A program made the position numbers and the translations under genes. The notes below the pieces were generated by a model. It made no database searches, had not been told where the DNA came from, and worked only from the letters and a program-made list of their open reading frames with translations. From Spirodela intermedia (lineage: Eukaryota; Streptophyta; Magnoliopsida; Alismatales; Araceae): 64,000 nucleotides of DNA. Shown one piece after another: positions 13,791 to 23,753 of the stretch. The stretch covers positions 6,450,424 to 6,514,423 of the forward strand of contig LR746267.1 of assembly GCA_902729315.2 (NCBI GenBank). The letters are read 5' to 3'. Numbering within the stretch: the first letter of the stretch is position 1; the number at the start of each line of letters is the position of its first letter.

Positions 13791-14734
13791 GTTCTTCGTG
13801 TTTTGTATATTTACTGTGTGTTCTTCTCTTATTTTGATTATTATATCATTAAATATTAATATTTATTTTTTCAATTATCTTTTGCTATTTTTATTCACTG
13901 CAAAAAAAGTTCTGATTTTTCTCATACCAATAAGAAGCTTCTCTTCAGCACAAGTTCTACTTTCCACTAAGTTTTCTCTTTTTTCTTAATCATTTTCGCT
14001 CTCAATCTTCCATCCAATCTCTTCACACTCCTATACTTTTTTTTTTAAAAGTTTTCATTCCATTTTTTTCTCTTTTTTGCCAAAAGTATTGATGTTTCTT
14101 GCATTTCTCTATTGCCAATGGAAAACCATCCACTTGCAAGCCTTTTTCACAATTTTTCTTTCCTCCCACATCTTCCTTTCTACCTTATCATCCCATTTAA
14201 TTTTTTTTTCATGTTTTTCATTTATTTCTCTTCCCTTTACATCAAAAATCTCTCCTGCTAGTGAAACCTCCCTTTTGCGAATGAGAACTCTATCATTCAT
14301 TATATTTCCTTTTTTATTCTTTTATATTTCCCTCTTATCGCCCCCTCTTCTTTCTTATCACTTTATTCTCTCTCTATCTATTACAGAAAGTGATATCTTC
14401 ATGGTCATGTAGATTTTGTACTCAACAACACATGATAAATTTTTACTATTGCTTAGTTTTTATCACAAAAATTATCTATTTCGCAAAAAGTAATATGGTA
14501 ATGTTTGGATGATAATATTATACTAACTTCTAAGTGTGAATCTCTATTGCATCATATAATTATCCACCAAGTGTGGTCCATATCTATGATCCAAATGATT
14601 CTAATATTTTTTGGATTTAAGATGATGTCACAAGTATTGATATCTACCCTTGAAAAATGATTGGAGGATGATAACATGATATTTTTATGTGAAAATAAGA
14701 TAAAAGTTTCCTTCCTTGTCATTATTTCATTCAT
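13791..14734. other. Non-coding AT- and pyrimidine-rich spacer between the direct repeats
   Basis: It holds no retroelement protein signature. If the flanking repeats are LTRs, this roughly 950-bp interior would make a small non-autonomous element (TRIM or LARD-like). I see no clear primer-binding site. Confidence 0.35.
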
Positions 14735-15215
14735 AAATAATATAGAAATAAGACTTTTTTATCATGATATTGATTTATTTTTAAATTTCATAATTATTCT
14801 TCTATTTATAACATTTCTTGGGCTTAAATATTTCCTTTTCTATATTTAGGATACAAAAGAGACTTTGCCTAAAAGATATGGGTAATTTAGTCTTTATACA
14901 TTCACAAAACCAGCACTAGGTGATTGTCCCTCTCCATAGCTGTCTACTTATTTGATATAATTATTTCATGCACCTATTTTCTGACAAAGAATCTTCTCCT
15001 CCCCCTCCCCTTACTCTTATTCTCTTCTCCCTTCTCTTTTCCTATGCTCTCTTTCCCTTGGTATTCCTCTCTTTTGTCTTCATCTTTTCGTATGTGATTG
15101 GTATGAAATCATTCTCCACTACTTCCTCAACAGTTTTGATCTTTAGTTTCTTAACTTTTAGTTAGTTTTCATGGCTTTCTTATTCTCCCTTTCTCTCTTT
15201 CTATTGGAAGAACAC
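14735..15215 (+). repeat. LTR-like direct repeat, copy 2
   Basis: Partner of 13310-13790 with the same blocks in the same order. Its TATA-like segment is weaker (TTTGATATAATTATTTCAT). Confidence 0.6.
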
Positions 15216-15760
15216 ATTGACAATGTAAGAAACACAAAGATCTCTTTCAATCTCTCACAAGGAAGAAAGAGCAAAAGGGACACCTCAAATCCAATGGACG
15301 CTTTTATCTTATTTTCACCTTAAAATATCAGGTTATTAGGGAAATATGATACAATTACTTTTATTACAACATAATACCAATCATTAAGTTCACATTTTGG
15401 ATAAAAATGTCAGCAATGAAAGTAGTCAACACTTGATATGAAGGTATTCATCATTACTATTGGTAATAGTTTGAGAAGAACAAAGGAGTCGAATATTTCA
15501 AACTATTTCTGATGGATTGAAGGCGTTAGGTGATTATGAGTAGTGATAAAGCACATTCCAAGGTATTTATAAAATTATTAATATATTTTTTATTTAATAA
15601 ATTAGCCGCTTTGAGTTTGGTGTGAGTGTGATCTTTATGCATAAATATTCTGATAAAGACTCTTAAAAATTAATTTTAAAGTCCGTATAATGAATTAAAT
15701 ATTTAAATAGATAATGATACTAAGCATGAACTCCAAATCGGTCAGCTCGTTAACAGCCAT
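15216..15760. other. AT-rich intergenic interval
   Basis: I see nothing coding here. Base composition rises sharply in GC after about 15770, where the next gene's promoter and leader begin. Confidence 0.5.
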
Positions 15761-15765
15761 GGAAG

Positions 15766-15772
15766 TATAAAT
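15766..15772 (+). promoter_or_regulatory. TATA box of the INO80B-like gene
   Basis: TATAAAT sits at the switch from AT-rich repeat DNA to GC-rich leader sequence. The inferred 5'UTR runs from about 15800 to 16302. A leader intron follows (AG|GTGAGG at 16303, acceptor TATTCTCAG at 17126) and the leader resumes at 17127-17173. A (GA)n tract at 15951-15983 lies in the leader. Confidence 0.5.
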
Positions 15773-15952
15773 CAGCTTCAGCTTGTGGGAACGCGCCAGA
15801 CCGGCTTCCCCAGCGGTTCAAGAACGAACCGGAGGGCGGGCATCCGGTTCAATTCGTCCTGCCCGCGGGGAGGGACCGGCCTCTGAAACTAATCCTCCCC
15901 CTCCGCCATCCGCTTAGCTTCCGAGAAAGGAAACCCGGGAATGGTGGGGGAG

Positions 15953-15983
<31 letters not shown>

Positions 15984-17173
15984 TACCGCGGGGCGAGATG
16001 GAGAAAATTACCGACTGCCCTCGTCGCGGCCAATGTCAAAATGAGGGAGGGACTGCACGGAATTGGGCCTCCTGCGCAGCTTCCCTCTCCTCTTCGTCTT
16101 CCTCCACAGCCCTTGGGACTTTTCCCCAACCCTTTCCCGCGAGGACGAAAGGTGGCTGTGGGGCGGGGGGGGAGGGCGGGAGGCGTGAATCGTGCATCTC
16201 CTCCGATCTCGAGCCGGCAGCGCGTCTGGGCTTCTTCCCTGTCCCGCTTCCTCTCGCTTAAGGCGGCGTTAGGGTTTTCATCTCTTCCCCTTTCTGGCGA
16301 AGGTGAGGGTTCTTCGATCTCGATTTCTTCTGAGTCTCTTCGTTCTCCGCTTGGGATGCTTTGGTGGTGGTCGTCGTCCGACGAGGGTGCTGTGGGTCGG
16401 GCTCATCTTTCCCGATCGGTGGCGGCGTTGAGAAGGAAATCTGGTGGGGGGAGGGGGGGGCTCTTTGATTGGGATGTTCTTTCCTGACGGGAATGTTAGA
16501 AGGTCCCTAGCCTGTATGGGTTGCTGCTTGTGAGCGTGGGTTTTGCAACCTGTGATATAGCTCGATTTTTTGGCCATATGAGGGCTGATTCGAACCCCGA
16601 AAATCATTATGAGCGCTGGCCTCCATTGAATCAAACTCCACTCCATCCCTCCTTGCTTGGTCTCCTATTTCAAGGATCGGATACGAAGCTTTGCTGAGAA
16701 AGGCAGGAAACTACCAAAAGCGAAACTTTTGTTCTGATCCTCTGCATGGCATCTATTCTTTCTAAGTTATACTGAAGGAAGGAATTCGAGATGGGTTCTA
16801 TTCATTGTGTTGTATCGCTATTGTGTCTTAGCCACAGCATTGATTGCCAAATTGAGTAGGTTCTAATCTTCTGGTTTCCGCATGCATCTCCTTTTCTTTC
16901 ATGGCCAAGGAGGCTTTATCTTGCTATATTCTTTGCCGTCGTGATTCTTCCTGAAATCTGCCTGTCTTTGGGCAGACAATATATACTGCAATCTTCATGA
17001 TTAGACGTATATTATTATAAACATTGTCAACGTTTCCTATCAGAGAAGCATAATTTTTTAGTCATAGTGTTCTATATATATCAGTCAACGCACTGACCGA
17101 ATGCTTTGCTTTATTTCTATTCTCAGCTTGACAAGCAAGAGAATCTCCACTACTCCATTGAGCTTCTTTAGAT

Positions 17174-19243
17174 ATGGCAGGGGGCTTTGGGGTCTCTGGA
17201 GTCAGCGGTGTGGCTGCAGTGATGAAGAAGTCCAGAACCGCCACATCTAGGAGGCCTCGACAAGGTCCTCAGATGTTGTTGAAAGCTGCTGATGCTTCGC
17301 CTCATTCGTCGACTCCATCATCGGAAAGTTCAAAGGGGCAGTCTCAGTCTCCTGATGTAAGCTCCGGCCCTGATTCCAGCTTGAGGAGGAAAGAGATGGA
17401 TCTGAACAACCTGGTTCCCAAGACCTCCAAGCAGACTAAGAGGTATGAAGGGCCAACCCAAGGCTATTTGGATTCAACAAGGAGCAAGGAAGGCATGCTG
17501 GCCCCTGCCAATTGGAAGAGCAGTAGCAGGCAAAGAGAGAGTCCATCTTCAGACAGTGGACGGGGGAACAGAGCTGATGCTTCAGACGATGCCGCGGCTG
17601 TGTCTGTAGAGAATAGGCTCAGAAAGGTGAAGCTGAAGGTCGGTGGAGTTACCCGCACAATTCATGCAAAGTCCAATACAGAGAGCACCAGAGGGAAGGC
17701 TTCAGAGAAGAGCAGAAGACTCCCCCGGAAACGGGCGCCAGAGAAGGCATTTAGTGAGGAAGGAGAAGAAGATGATGATTATGATCACGAAGATGACGAG
17801 ATTCGATACCTTGAGAGGCTCAGGGCATCAAGGGCTTCTTCGAACAATGGTTGGTCTAAAACCAGTGTGCCAGTGGGCAGCAAGATGGAGAGGAATGCCA
17901 AGTCAGCTAAGAGAGCTTACGAGGAAGGCAAGGACATATCTCTTTCTCGGCAAACAGAGGGCAGAAAGAAGCCAAGGTCAGGGAGGGACTCGGAAGATGA
18001 CATGGAAGAGGAAGAAGCAGAGTCTGATGCAGGCGATGTTGAGGGAGATGGGCAGGGGCAAGAGGCACTGGATTCTTTGGCCGATGGGAGGAGAGAATTA
18101 TCCCTTACTACTCGACAAAGAGCCATTCGTTTTGCTAAAGATGGATCTGGGGGAAGCAACACGAGCTTGATTGAATTCCCTAATGGGTTGCCCGCAGCTC
18201 CTTCCAGAAGTAAGGGCTTCACTCCCCTGTCACGGAGCTTTCATTGCTGGAATTCCTCTCATCAGTTGTATTGGAGTATCTTGAACTTAGAACTCATCTT
18301 TTTTTGTTACAGAACAAAAGGAGAAGCTTTCTGAAGTTGAGCAGCAGTTGAAGAAGGCTGAAGCTGCCCAGAGACGTTCGCTGAAAGTAGAGAAGGCTGC
18401 CAGGGAAGCTGAGGTACTGCCACTACAACTACTACCGAGAATAATTCTTCCTGCAGAGTTGGGAACAGAACCCAATTGGCCCACATTCGTCGTATTTCAT
18501 CGCCCCATCCAAGCTACTTTCCCCCAGATCATCTTCCTTTCACAACCCTCAGTTGCCCGATTTTCTTTATTTATTTATTTATTTTATTATTTTATTCAAT
18601 TTTATTTAGAGGGGGAAGGGGAAGGAGGCGATCATCATCATCTTCTTCTTCTTCTTCTTCTTCAATTAATGATCACACGGTGATTGATGTGTTCAGGCCG
18701 AGGCGATCAGGAAGATTCTGGGCCAGGATTCCAGCAGGAAGAAACGTGAAGAGAAGTTACAGAAGAAACGCGACGAGTTGGCACAGGTCCTTCTCATCTC
18801 TCCACCCCCTCCTCCACCCCCGTGACGTTTCTTCACATGCTGATAATCCATCTGTTTGCCGCAAACACAGGAGAAAGCGGCCAGATCCATAGAACTCGCC
18901 GCGAACACGGTGAGGTGGGTCATGGGACCCACCGGGACGATTGTCACATTCCCGGAGGCCGTCGGCCTCCCGAGCATCTTCAGCTCCAAGCCATGCGGGT
19001 TGGTGGTCTCCCTCTCCACATTCATTCCAGTCACAGAGATAGCTCTCTTTCCGTTCGCATCTTCTCTGCGGATGATGATGATGATGATGCTGCAGATATC
19101 CTCCGCCACGGGAGAAGTGTGCGGGCCCTTCGTGCTCCAACGCCTGCAAGTACCGAGACTCCAAGTCCAATCTCCCCTTGTGCAGTCTCCAGTGCTACAG
19201 GGCCGTGCAGCGGAGAGAGCAGCCGCCGGTGCAGAGCTGTTGA
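17174..19243 (+). CDS. INO80B: INO80 chromatin-remodelling complex subunit B (IES2/PAPA-1 family with HIT-type zinc finger)
   Basis: Nuclear accessory subunit of the INO80 ATP-dependent nucleosome remodeller. Exons 17174-18209, 18313-18413, 18697-18786, 18871-18998, 19096-19243; phases close to give 500 aa. The first 300 residues are low-complexity, basic and acidic, with a DDDYDHEDDEIRYLERLR patch. The PAPA-1-like conserved block starts near residue 311 (LTTRQRAIRF) and runs through a long basic coiled-coil region (EQKEKLSEVEQQLKKAEAAQ; RKKREEKLQKKRDELAQ). The C-terminal HIT-type finger has Cys460, 465, 469, 481 and 485 (CAGPSC, ACKYRD, LCSLQCYRAVQ). It ends 390 bp from the convergent NFXL1 stop. 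The start is the first ATG after the leader intron. Function is by family; the finger is intact. Confidence 0.87.
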
Positions 19244-19635
19244 CCTCCACGTCTCTCTCTCTTTCTCTCTTTCTCTCTCTATCTCTCTCGCATTCATTCC
19301 CCCTGTTTCCGGGCTATTTTTTGTTAATTCTTTTGCGGGCCGACGTTGTGTGTACAGAGCGCCCAAACCTTGTGGACTCCGTTATATTGATCTTACTCTC
19401 GTCAGCCCCATTTGTTCGCCATTTGGCTCCTGTCTTTGCTTGTGAGATGATCTAGAGAGAGAGAGAGAGTGCAATGATGAGAGGGAAAGGTGGGTCGTCT
19501 GCGTTCAAAATTGACAGACATGGGTTCCCCCTCTGCTCTCCGATTTTCAGACCCCGAATGAAAACGGGGTAGAAGAAACAGAGATTCAAGATTTCTGGGA
19601 CGATGACGGTACTTTGCTCGTCTTTACCACCCGAC
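19244..19635. other. Convergent 3' intergenic spacer
   Basis: Shared 3' flank of the INO80B-like gene (+) and NFXL1 (-). It holds a (CT)n tract at about 19255-19290 and a (GA)n tract near 19453-19468. No gene is visible. Confidence 0.6.
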
Positions 19636-22600
19636 CTAATCAGTGAGGTTCTCCCAGTCGTCCACCTCCTCCAGGGTTGCAGAGCCAGCGGGGGTGGGGA
19701 TCATCAGCTCTGGTGCCGGAGGAGCTCCCGCTTGATCCGTCCTCACCTGCTGCTGAGGTTCCGCCGCCGCGTCGGTGTCGAGGGCATTCCAGCGGTTCTG
19801 CGAAGCCCAGGAACCCTCCACCTCCACCTCCGGGGCGACGAGCTTCTTCCAGGGGTTCGGAGGAGCCCTGCTCATCGCCGCCGCCACCGCGTCCTTCGCT
19901 CCCGAAGAAGCCCACGCACCGCCGCCACCACCGGCGGCCCCAGACGCTCCGCCGGTTTGCAGAAACACGACGGCGCCGTGGTAGGGAGAACCATGATCCA
20001 GGCGGCGCATAGCGGTGGCCGCCCTCACGGGGTCCGCGAAGACGGCGAGAGCGTTCTTGTCGTTCACCCAGACGAGCTCGCATTCGCCGCCGAATCGCAG
20101 GACCAGCGCGCTGATGTCCGCGTCCCTCGGCAGGTCGAGCAGCGCCACCACCAGCCTCGGGTCCATGTCCACCAGAGGATCGAACGGCGGCGGCGGGGCC
20201 ACGCCGGCCACGGGCGCGCCGGCCTTGGCCCCGAGAATCCTCGCCGGCGGCTTCGACTTGGGGGTCACGCGAACCACCAGGAACCGGCGGGGCTCCCACC
20301 CGGCGGCGTGGACGGCGAGCTTCCACCGCTCTGCCATCAGCCGGACGGCGTCCCTCTTCTCCTTTGCCATGGCGCAGAAGACGTGGACCTTGAGGCTGCT
20401 GCTGCTGCTGCTGGTTCGAGCCGGCTTTCCGAGAACCAGGGTCTTGAACCTCTCCTCCACGGCAAGCACCCACTTGGGCTCCCTCCTGAGCAGATCTGAG
20501 AGCAATTCGGAGACGGAGGGGTTCTCGCCGAAGTGGAGGGCGTCCAGGTTTGTGGGGGCGATGTCGAAGGCATCTGCGAGGACTCGTTTCCTCTCGAGCT
20601 TCGCGCACTCCTCGTCGCAGGTGAGCTTCCTCTGGCCGAGGGGCAACCGCCGGCCATTTTCTTCCGCCGGCTGAAGCGGCACGGGCAGCTTCTCAACGAT
20701 CGACGCTTCAAGGAAGCCGCCACCGGCGCCGTTGCCGCCGGCGCCGCAAGGTACGGTGGCTGTTATCCGTCCGCAAGAGCAGGTGATCGTCACGGAAAAC
20801 TCGCACCTCAGATCAGGGCACGGAGACGAAGGATGGCAGCCTGCAGTGCAGGTGTGTCGACAGTCCCTCCTCGGTGCGCCGCAGACCTGGCCACAGGACG
20901 CCGCCGCCGTGGAGCCAGCTGCGCCGCCACGCCCGGACTCGCAGGTGGAATCACAGGGCGGAGGATGGCACGTCCTCGCGCAGGCGTGCATCCCACACCG
21001 ACGGGTCTTCCCGCAGAGCTGGTTGCAGCGGATGTCCCTGGATCCGCAGGGGATGTTCCTCAGAACGACGTGGCCTCCGATGCATTCCTTTGCCACTGGA
21101 ACCGAGCACGGGGGGCAGTCGCCGTAGTGGCAGGTGTGCGTCGCCTCGTGCCCGCAGGGCTGCGGAACCTGGCAGGGGTGGGGGCAGGAAGGGTAGGGCG
21201 TCCCACAGGGCTGCGGCGGCGGAATGGAGGTCCTCCCGCAGGCGCAGCTCAGCTCCGAGAAGATGGTCTCCAGGCATGCCGGGCAGTGACCGCTGTGGCA
21301 GAGGGACTGGCAGGAATGCTGCCCGCAGCGGAGCTTCTTGCCGCAGGGCATCTGGCACAAGTGGGGATCCCAGTCGCCGGAGAACTGGCCGGCGGCGGAG
21401 GAAGGGTAGAACGGGCGGCAGCAGCGCTCGTTGCAGCGGTGCCTCCCGCAGTTCTTCTTCTTGCCGCAGGGTTTCTCGCATAAGAACACCTCCTTGCTTG
21501 AAGTCCTGAAGCATTCCACCACCCTGGAAACGGACCCGCAACGGCAACTCTGGTTGACCAGAACCAGGCAGGGAGGACAGCTTCCCTCATGGCAGGTTTC
21601 CTTGCACCTGTGAATACAAGAGGGAAGGAGCTTCCCGCAGACTTGAGAACAGGATAGAATTGGATCCAGGCAGCTTGATCTGGTCTTCTTCATCTCCGTC
21701 TTCCCACAGTAGCAGGTCTTGATCCTGCTCGGAAGTAATTCACACTCCCCACAAGGCCCAGGATGGCAGTCTTCAGCGCAGAAATGGTTCCCGCATGCCA
21801 GAGTCTTCCCGCAGGTAGAGTTGCAGGAGAAGACCCCATCGATTTCCCTGAGATCTCCCTTGACGGTCATCTCTCCGCAGAGAACCACTTCCGTCTTCTT
21901 TTTGCAGAAGCACGAAGCACTGATCAGAACCTGGCAGGGATCACAAGGCCCGGTGTGGCAGACTCGATCGCATCGGTGGCGGCCGCAGAGGAGAAGCTTG
22001 CCACACTTCTGCCCGCAAGAGAGCGGCGACGTCCGGTCGGAGCAGCGCCGGGCGAGGGTCTGCTTGCCGCACGGGCATTGCCGGCGGGGCGCGAAGGCCT
22101 TACACGGGGGGCAAGGACCAGGGTGACACTGCAGCACGCACATATGGGGACACCGGAGACTGTCACCTCCTTCTTCAGTCGCCGGCGGGCGACCTCGATC
22201 CAGAGGCTTCCCGCAGGGCTCGCCGCAGGAGTGTGGAATCAGGTACAGATCGTTCGGAGGATCCCGCCGCCGCCCGCAGAAGCAGGTGTACTGCAGATCC
22301 TTGGAGGGCGTGACCTGTACGGACTGGCATCCCGGACAGCGCCAGTTGAGGCCAGGAGCCGCATTTGCACCAGGTGCAGCAGATAGATCCACGGATGTGG
22401 GAGACTTCGCCCATTTCTTGATGCAGTGCAGGTGGAAGATGGAGTAGCAGCTGCCGCACGACCAGATCGCCGCCGACCTCCGGACCATGTCGTAGCAGAT
22501 CATACACTCCACCGCCCCCTTCACGAGCTTCTCCTGAAGCTCCTGCACGAGCTGCGGCAGGGAGGACGGCACCGAGGCCAGAACCGGGGAGGGCGATGCG

Positions 22601-22905
22601 GCGGAGGAAGGCCGTGTATTGGGCGCCGCCGGAGGGGCGCGCTCGTGCCGACGGTGCCACTGATTCCGGCGACTCCGCTGCTGTCCATAGGCGGTGAGAT
22701 CTGTTATGACTCTGGCCTCCGCCTCCGCCGCCGGCGGCGGAGGCGGCGGCTGGTTGAGGATCGGAGGAGCAGAACCTCGCGGCACCCATTCTTGGCGCCG
22801 ATTGCCGCCGCCTGCACCTCCATCGCCGGTTCGAGGCGCCCGCCGGCCGCCCGATCCCCTCTGGTCAACACGAGCAGCACGGTTTTCCGGTCCCTCCGGT
22901 CGCAT
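19636..22905 (-). CDS. NFXL1: NF-X1-type zinc finger protein NFXL1, intronless
   Basis: A plant homologue of human NF-X1, known in Arabidopsis as a nuclear regulator of salt, osmotic and defence responses. The frame from the first ATG (22905) encodes 1089 aa; it stays open upstream to 23052 but without an earlier ATG. After a Pro/Arg/Ser-rich N-terminus comes the conserved SLPQLVQELQEKLVKG and a RING/PHD-like domain (CMICYDMVRRSAAIWSCGSC ... HCIKKW ... WRCPGCQS). About nine NFX repeats follow (for example CGRHRCDRVCHTGPCDPC, CGNHFCAEDCHPGPCGEC, CGQHSCQSLCHSGHCPAC). The C-terminal conserved block includes PLGQRKLTCDEECAKLERKR, VDMDPRLVVALLDLPRDADI and LRFGGECELVWVNDKNALAV, and the end VDDWENLTD resembles the Arabidopsis tail. 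The lack of introns and full length argue for a functional gene. It is head-to-head with VAC14. Confidence 0.93.
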   Translation of the reverse strand: MRPEGPENRAARVDQRGSGGRRAPRTGDGGAGGGNRRQEWVPRGSAPPILNQPPPPPPAAEAEARVITDLTAYGQQRSRRNQWHRRHERAPPAAPNTRPSSAASPSPVLASVPSSLPQLVQELQEKLVKGAVECMICYDMVRRSAAIWSCGSCYSIFHLHCIKKWAKSPTSVDLSAAPGANAAPGLNWRCPGCQSVQVTPSKDLQYTCFCGRRRDPPNDLYLIPHSCGEPCGKPLDRGRPPATEEGGDSLRCPHMCVLQCHPGPCPPCKAFAPRRQCPCGKQTLARRCSDRTSPLSCGQKCGKLLLCGRHRCDRVCHTGPCDPCQVLISASCFCKKKTEVVLCGEMTVKGDLREIDGVFSCNSTCGKTLACGNHFCAEDCHPGPCGECELLPSRIKTCYCGKTEMKKTRSSCLDPILSCSQVCGKLLPSCIHRCKETCHEGSCPPCLVLVNQSCRCGSVSRVVECFRTSSKEVFLCEKPCGKKKNCGRHRCNERCCRPFYPSSAAGQFSGDWDPHLCQMPCGKKLRCGQHSCQSLCHSGHCPACLETIFSELSCACGRTSIPPPQPCGTPYPSCPHPCQVPQPCGHEATHTCHYGDCPPCSVPVAKECIGGHVVLRNIPCGSRDIRCNQLCGKTRRCGMHACARTCHPPPCDSTCESGRGGAAGSTAAASCGQVCGAPRRDCRHTCTAGCHPSSPCPDLRCEFSVTITCSCGRITATVPCGAGGNGAGGGFLEASIVEKLPVPLQPAEENGRRLPLGQRKLTCDEECAKLERKRVLADAFDIAPTNLDALHFGENPSVSELLSDLLRREPKWVLAVEERFKTLVLGKPARTSSSSSSLKVHVFCAMAKEKRDAVRLMAERWKLAVHAAGWEPRRFLVVRVTPKSKPPARILGAKAGAPVAGVAPPPPFDPLVDMDPRLVVALLDLPRDADISALVLRFGGECELVWVNDKNALAVFADPVRAATAMRRLDHGSPYHGAVVFLQTGGASGAAGGGGGAWASSGAKDAVAAAMSRAPPNPWKKLVAPEVEVEGSWASQNRWNALDTDAAAEPQQQVRTDQAGAPPAPELMIPTPAGSATLEEVDDWENLTD

Positions 22906-23753
22906 GCTCCTCGATTGGGAAGGAGGAGCTTGGGGAACCCCCGGCCCCGAGCGCTGCTCCTCCCCCGATGAATCCGTGGGAAGAAATGGGCCGACCAGAT
23001 TGCAGGCGAATCCTAACCCTAACCCCAACCCTAGTTCTTGCAGGTGAAACACACCACCGGCTAGCCCTCTCTCTCTCTCTCTCTCTATCTAATCTATCTC
23101 TATCTGTCTCTCTCTCTACAGAGTGGTCGGAGGAAACCGGCGGAGATTTAAAGGCGGCGGGAGTCTTGGGGCAGACGAAACGACCACCGCGAGAGGTCGG
23201 CTAACGACGAGGCGCCAGGTGTCCGGTTGGCCGCGATCTCCTCGAGATGGCTCGGATCCGTCCGTCAGGTCGGAGAAGTTTCGTAACGGGCTTAATAATG
23301 GACCTAAATGGGCCTGTAATCACATCACGGCCCAGTAATGCTGGACCAGGTCCAACTCAATTCTGGCCCGAGTATAAATACCTCGATATAGAAATATATA
23401 TATATAATTATTTATATATTCACATGCATTAACAGCTAGCCGGAGGAGAGCGGGGAGATCGGAGGGGAGGAGGTGCGGAATCCCGGAGAGGGGAGGTGCC
23501 CGGACGACAACTCCGCCGGCGGCGCTGTGGAGGAGGAGCTTCTTTGTCTGAGGCGCTTCATCGGTGATCTTGACCTCACTGCAGTGAGGGGAAACCTGAT
23601 TAGGGCGGTTCTAGGGGGCTCGTTCTGGCTCCAGTTCGATCTCTGAGATTGCGAGATGTCCCGCTTCGATGGAGGGAAAGTGCGGAAGCAGCGTCAGTGG
23701 AGATCCTAGTCGGGTAGGGAGCGTGCCGTTAGTGCCACGGGGGGTTCGGCAAG
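22906..23753. promoter_or_regulatory. Bidirectional promoter between NFXL1 (-) and VAC14 (+)
   Basis: About 850 bp separate the two start codons. Near NFXL1, its minus-strand leader carries tandem telo-box sequence (CCTAACCCTAACCCCAACCC on the plus strand, 23013-23032). A (CT)n tract lies at about 23069-23100. Toward VAC14 are paired site II motifs, TGGGCC at 23309-23314 and GGCCCA at 23329-23334, and a TATA box TATAAATA at 23373-23380. This predicts a VAC14 start site near 23405 and a GC-rich leader of about 350 bp. These motifs are typical of growth-linked housekeeping promoters. Confidence 0.65.

Noticed and set aside
13416-14412. Several 80-110 codon open frames rich in Ser, Leu and Phe
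   Set aside because: They arise from pyrimidine-rich DNA in the repeat region and have no recognisable domain.
19603-22386. Long plus-strand open frames over NFXL1
   Set aside because: Arg/Ala/Gly-rich antisense shadows of a GC-rich, Cys-rich coding region; NFXL1 on the minus strand explains the sequence.
23012-23052. NFXL1 start upstream at 23052, adding a Gly-Leu repeat
   Set aside because: The codon there is GTG, not ATG, and the Gly-Leu run is telo-box DNA; the first ATG is at 22905.
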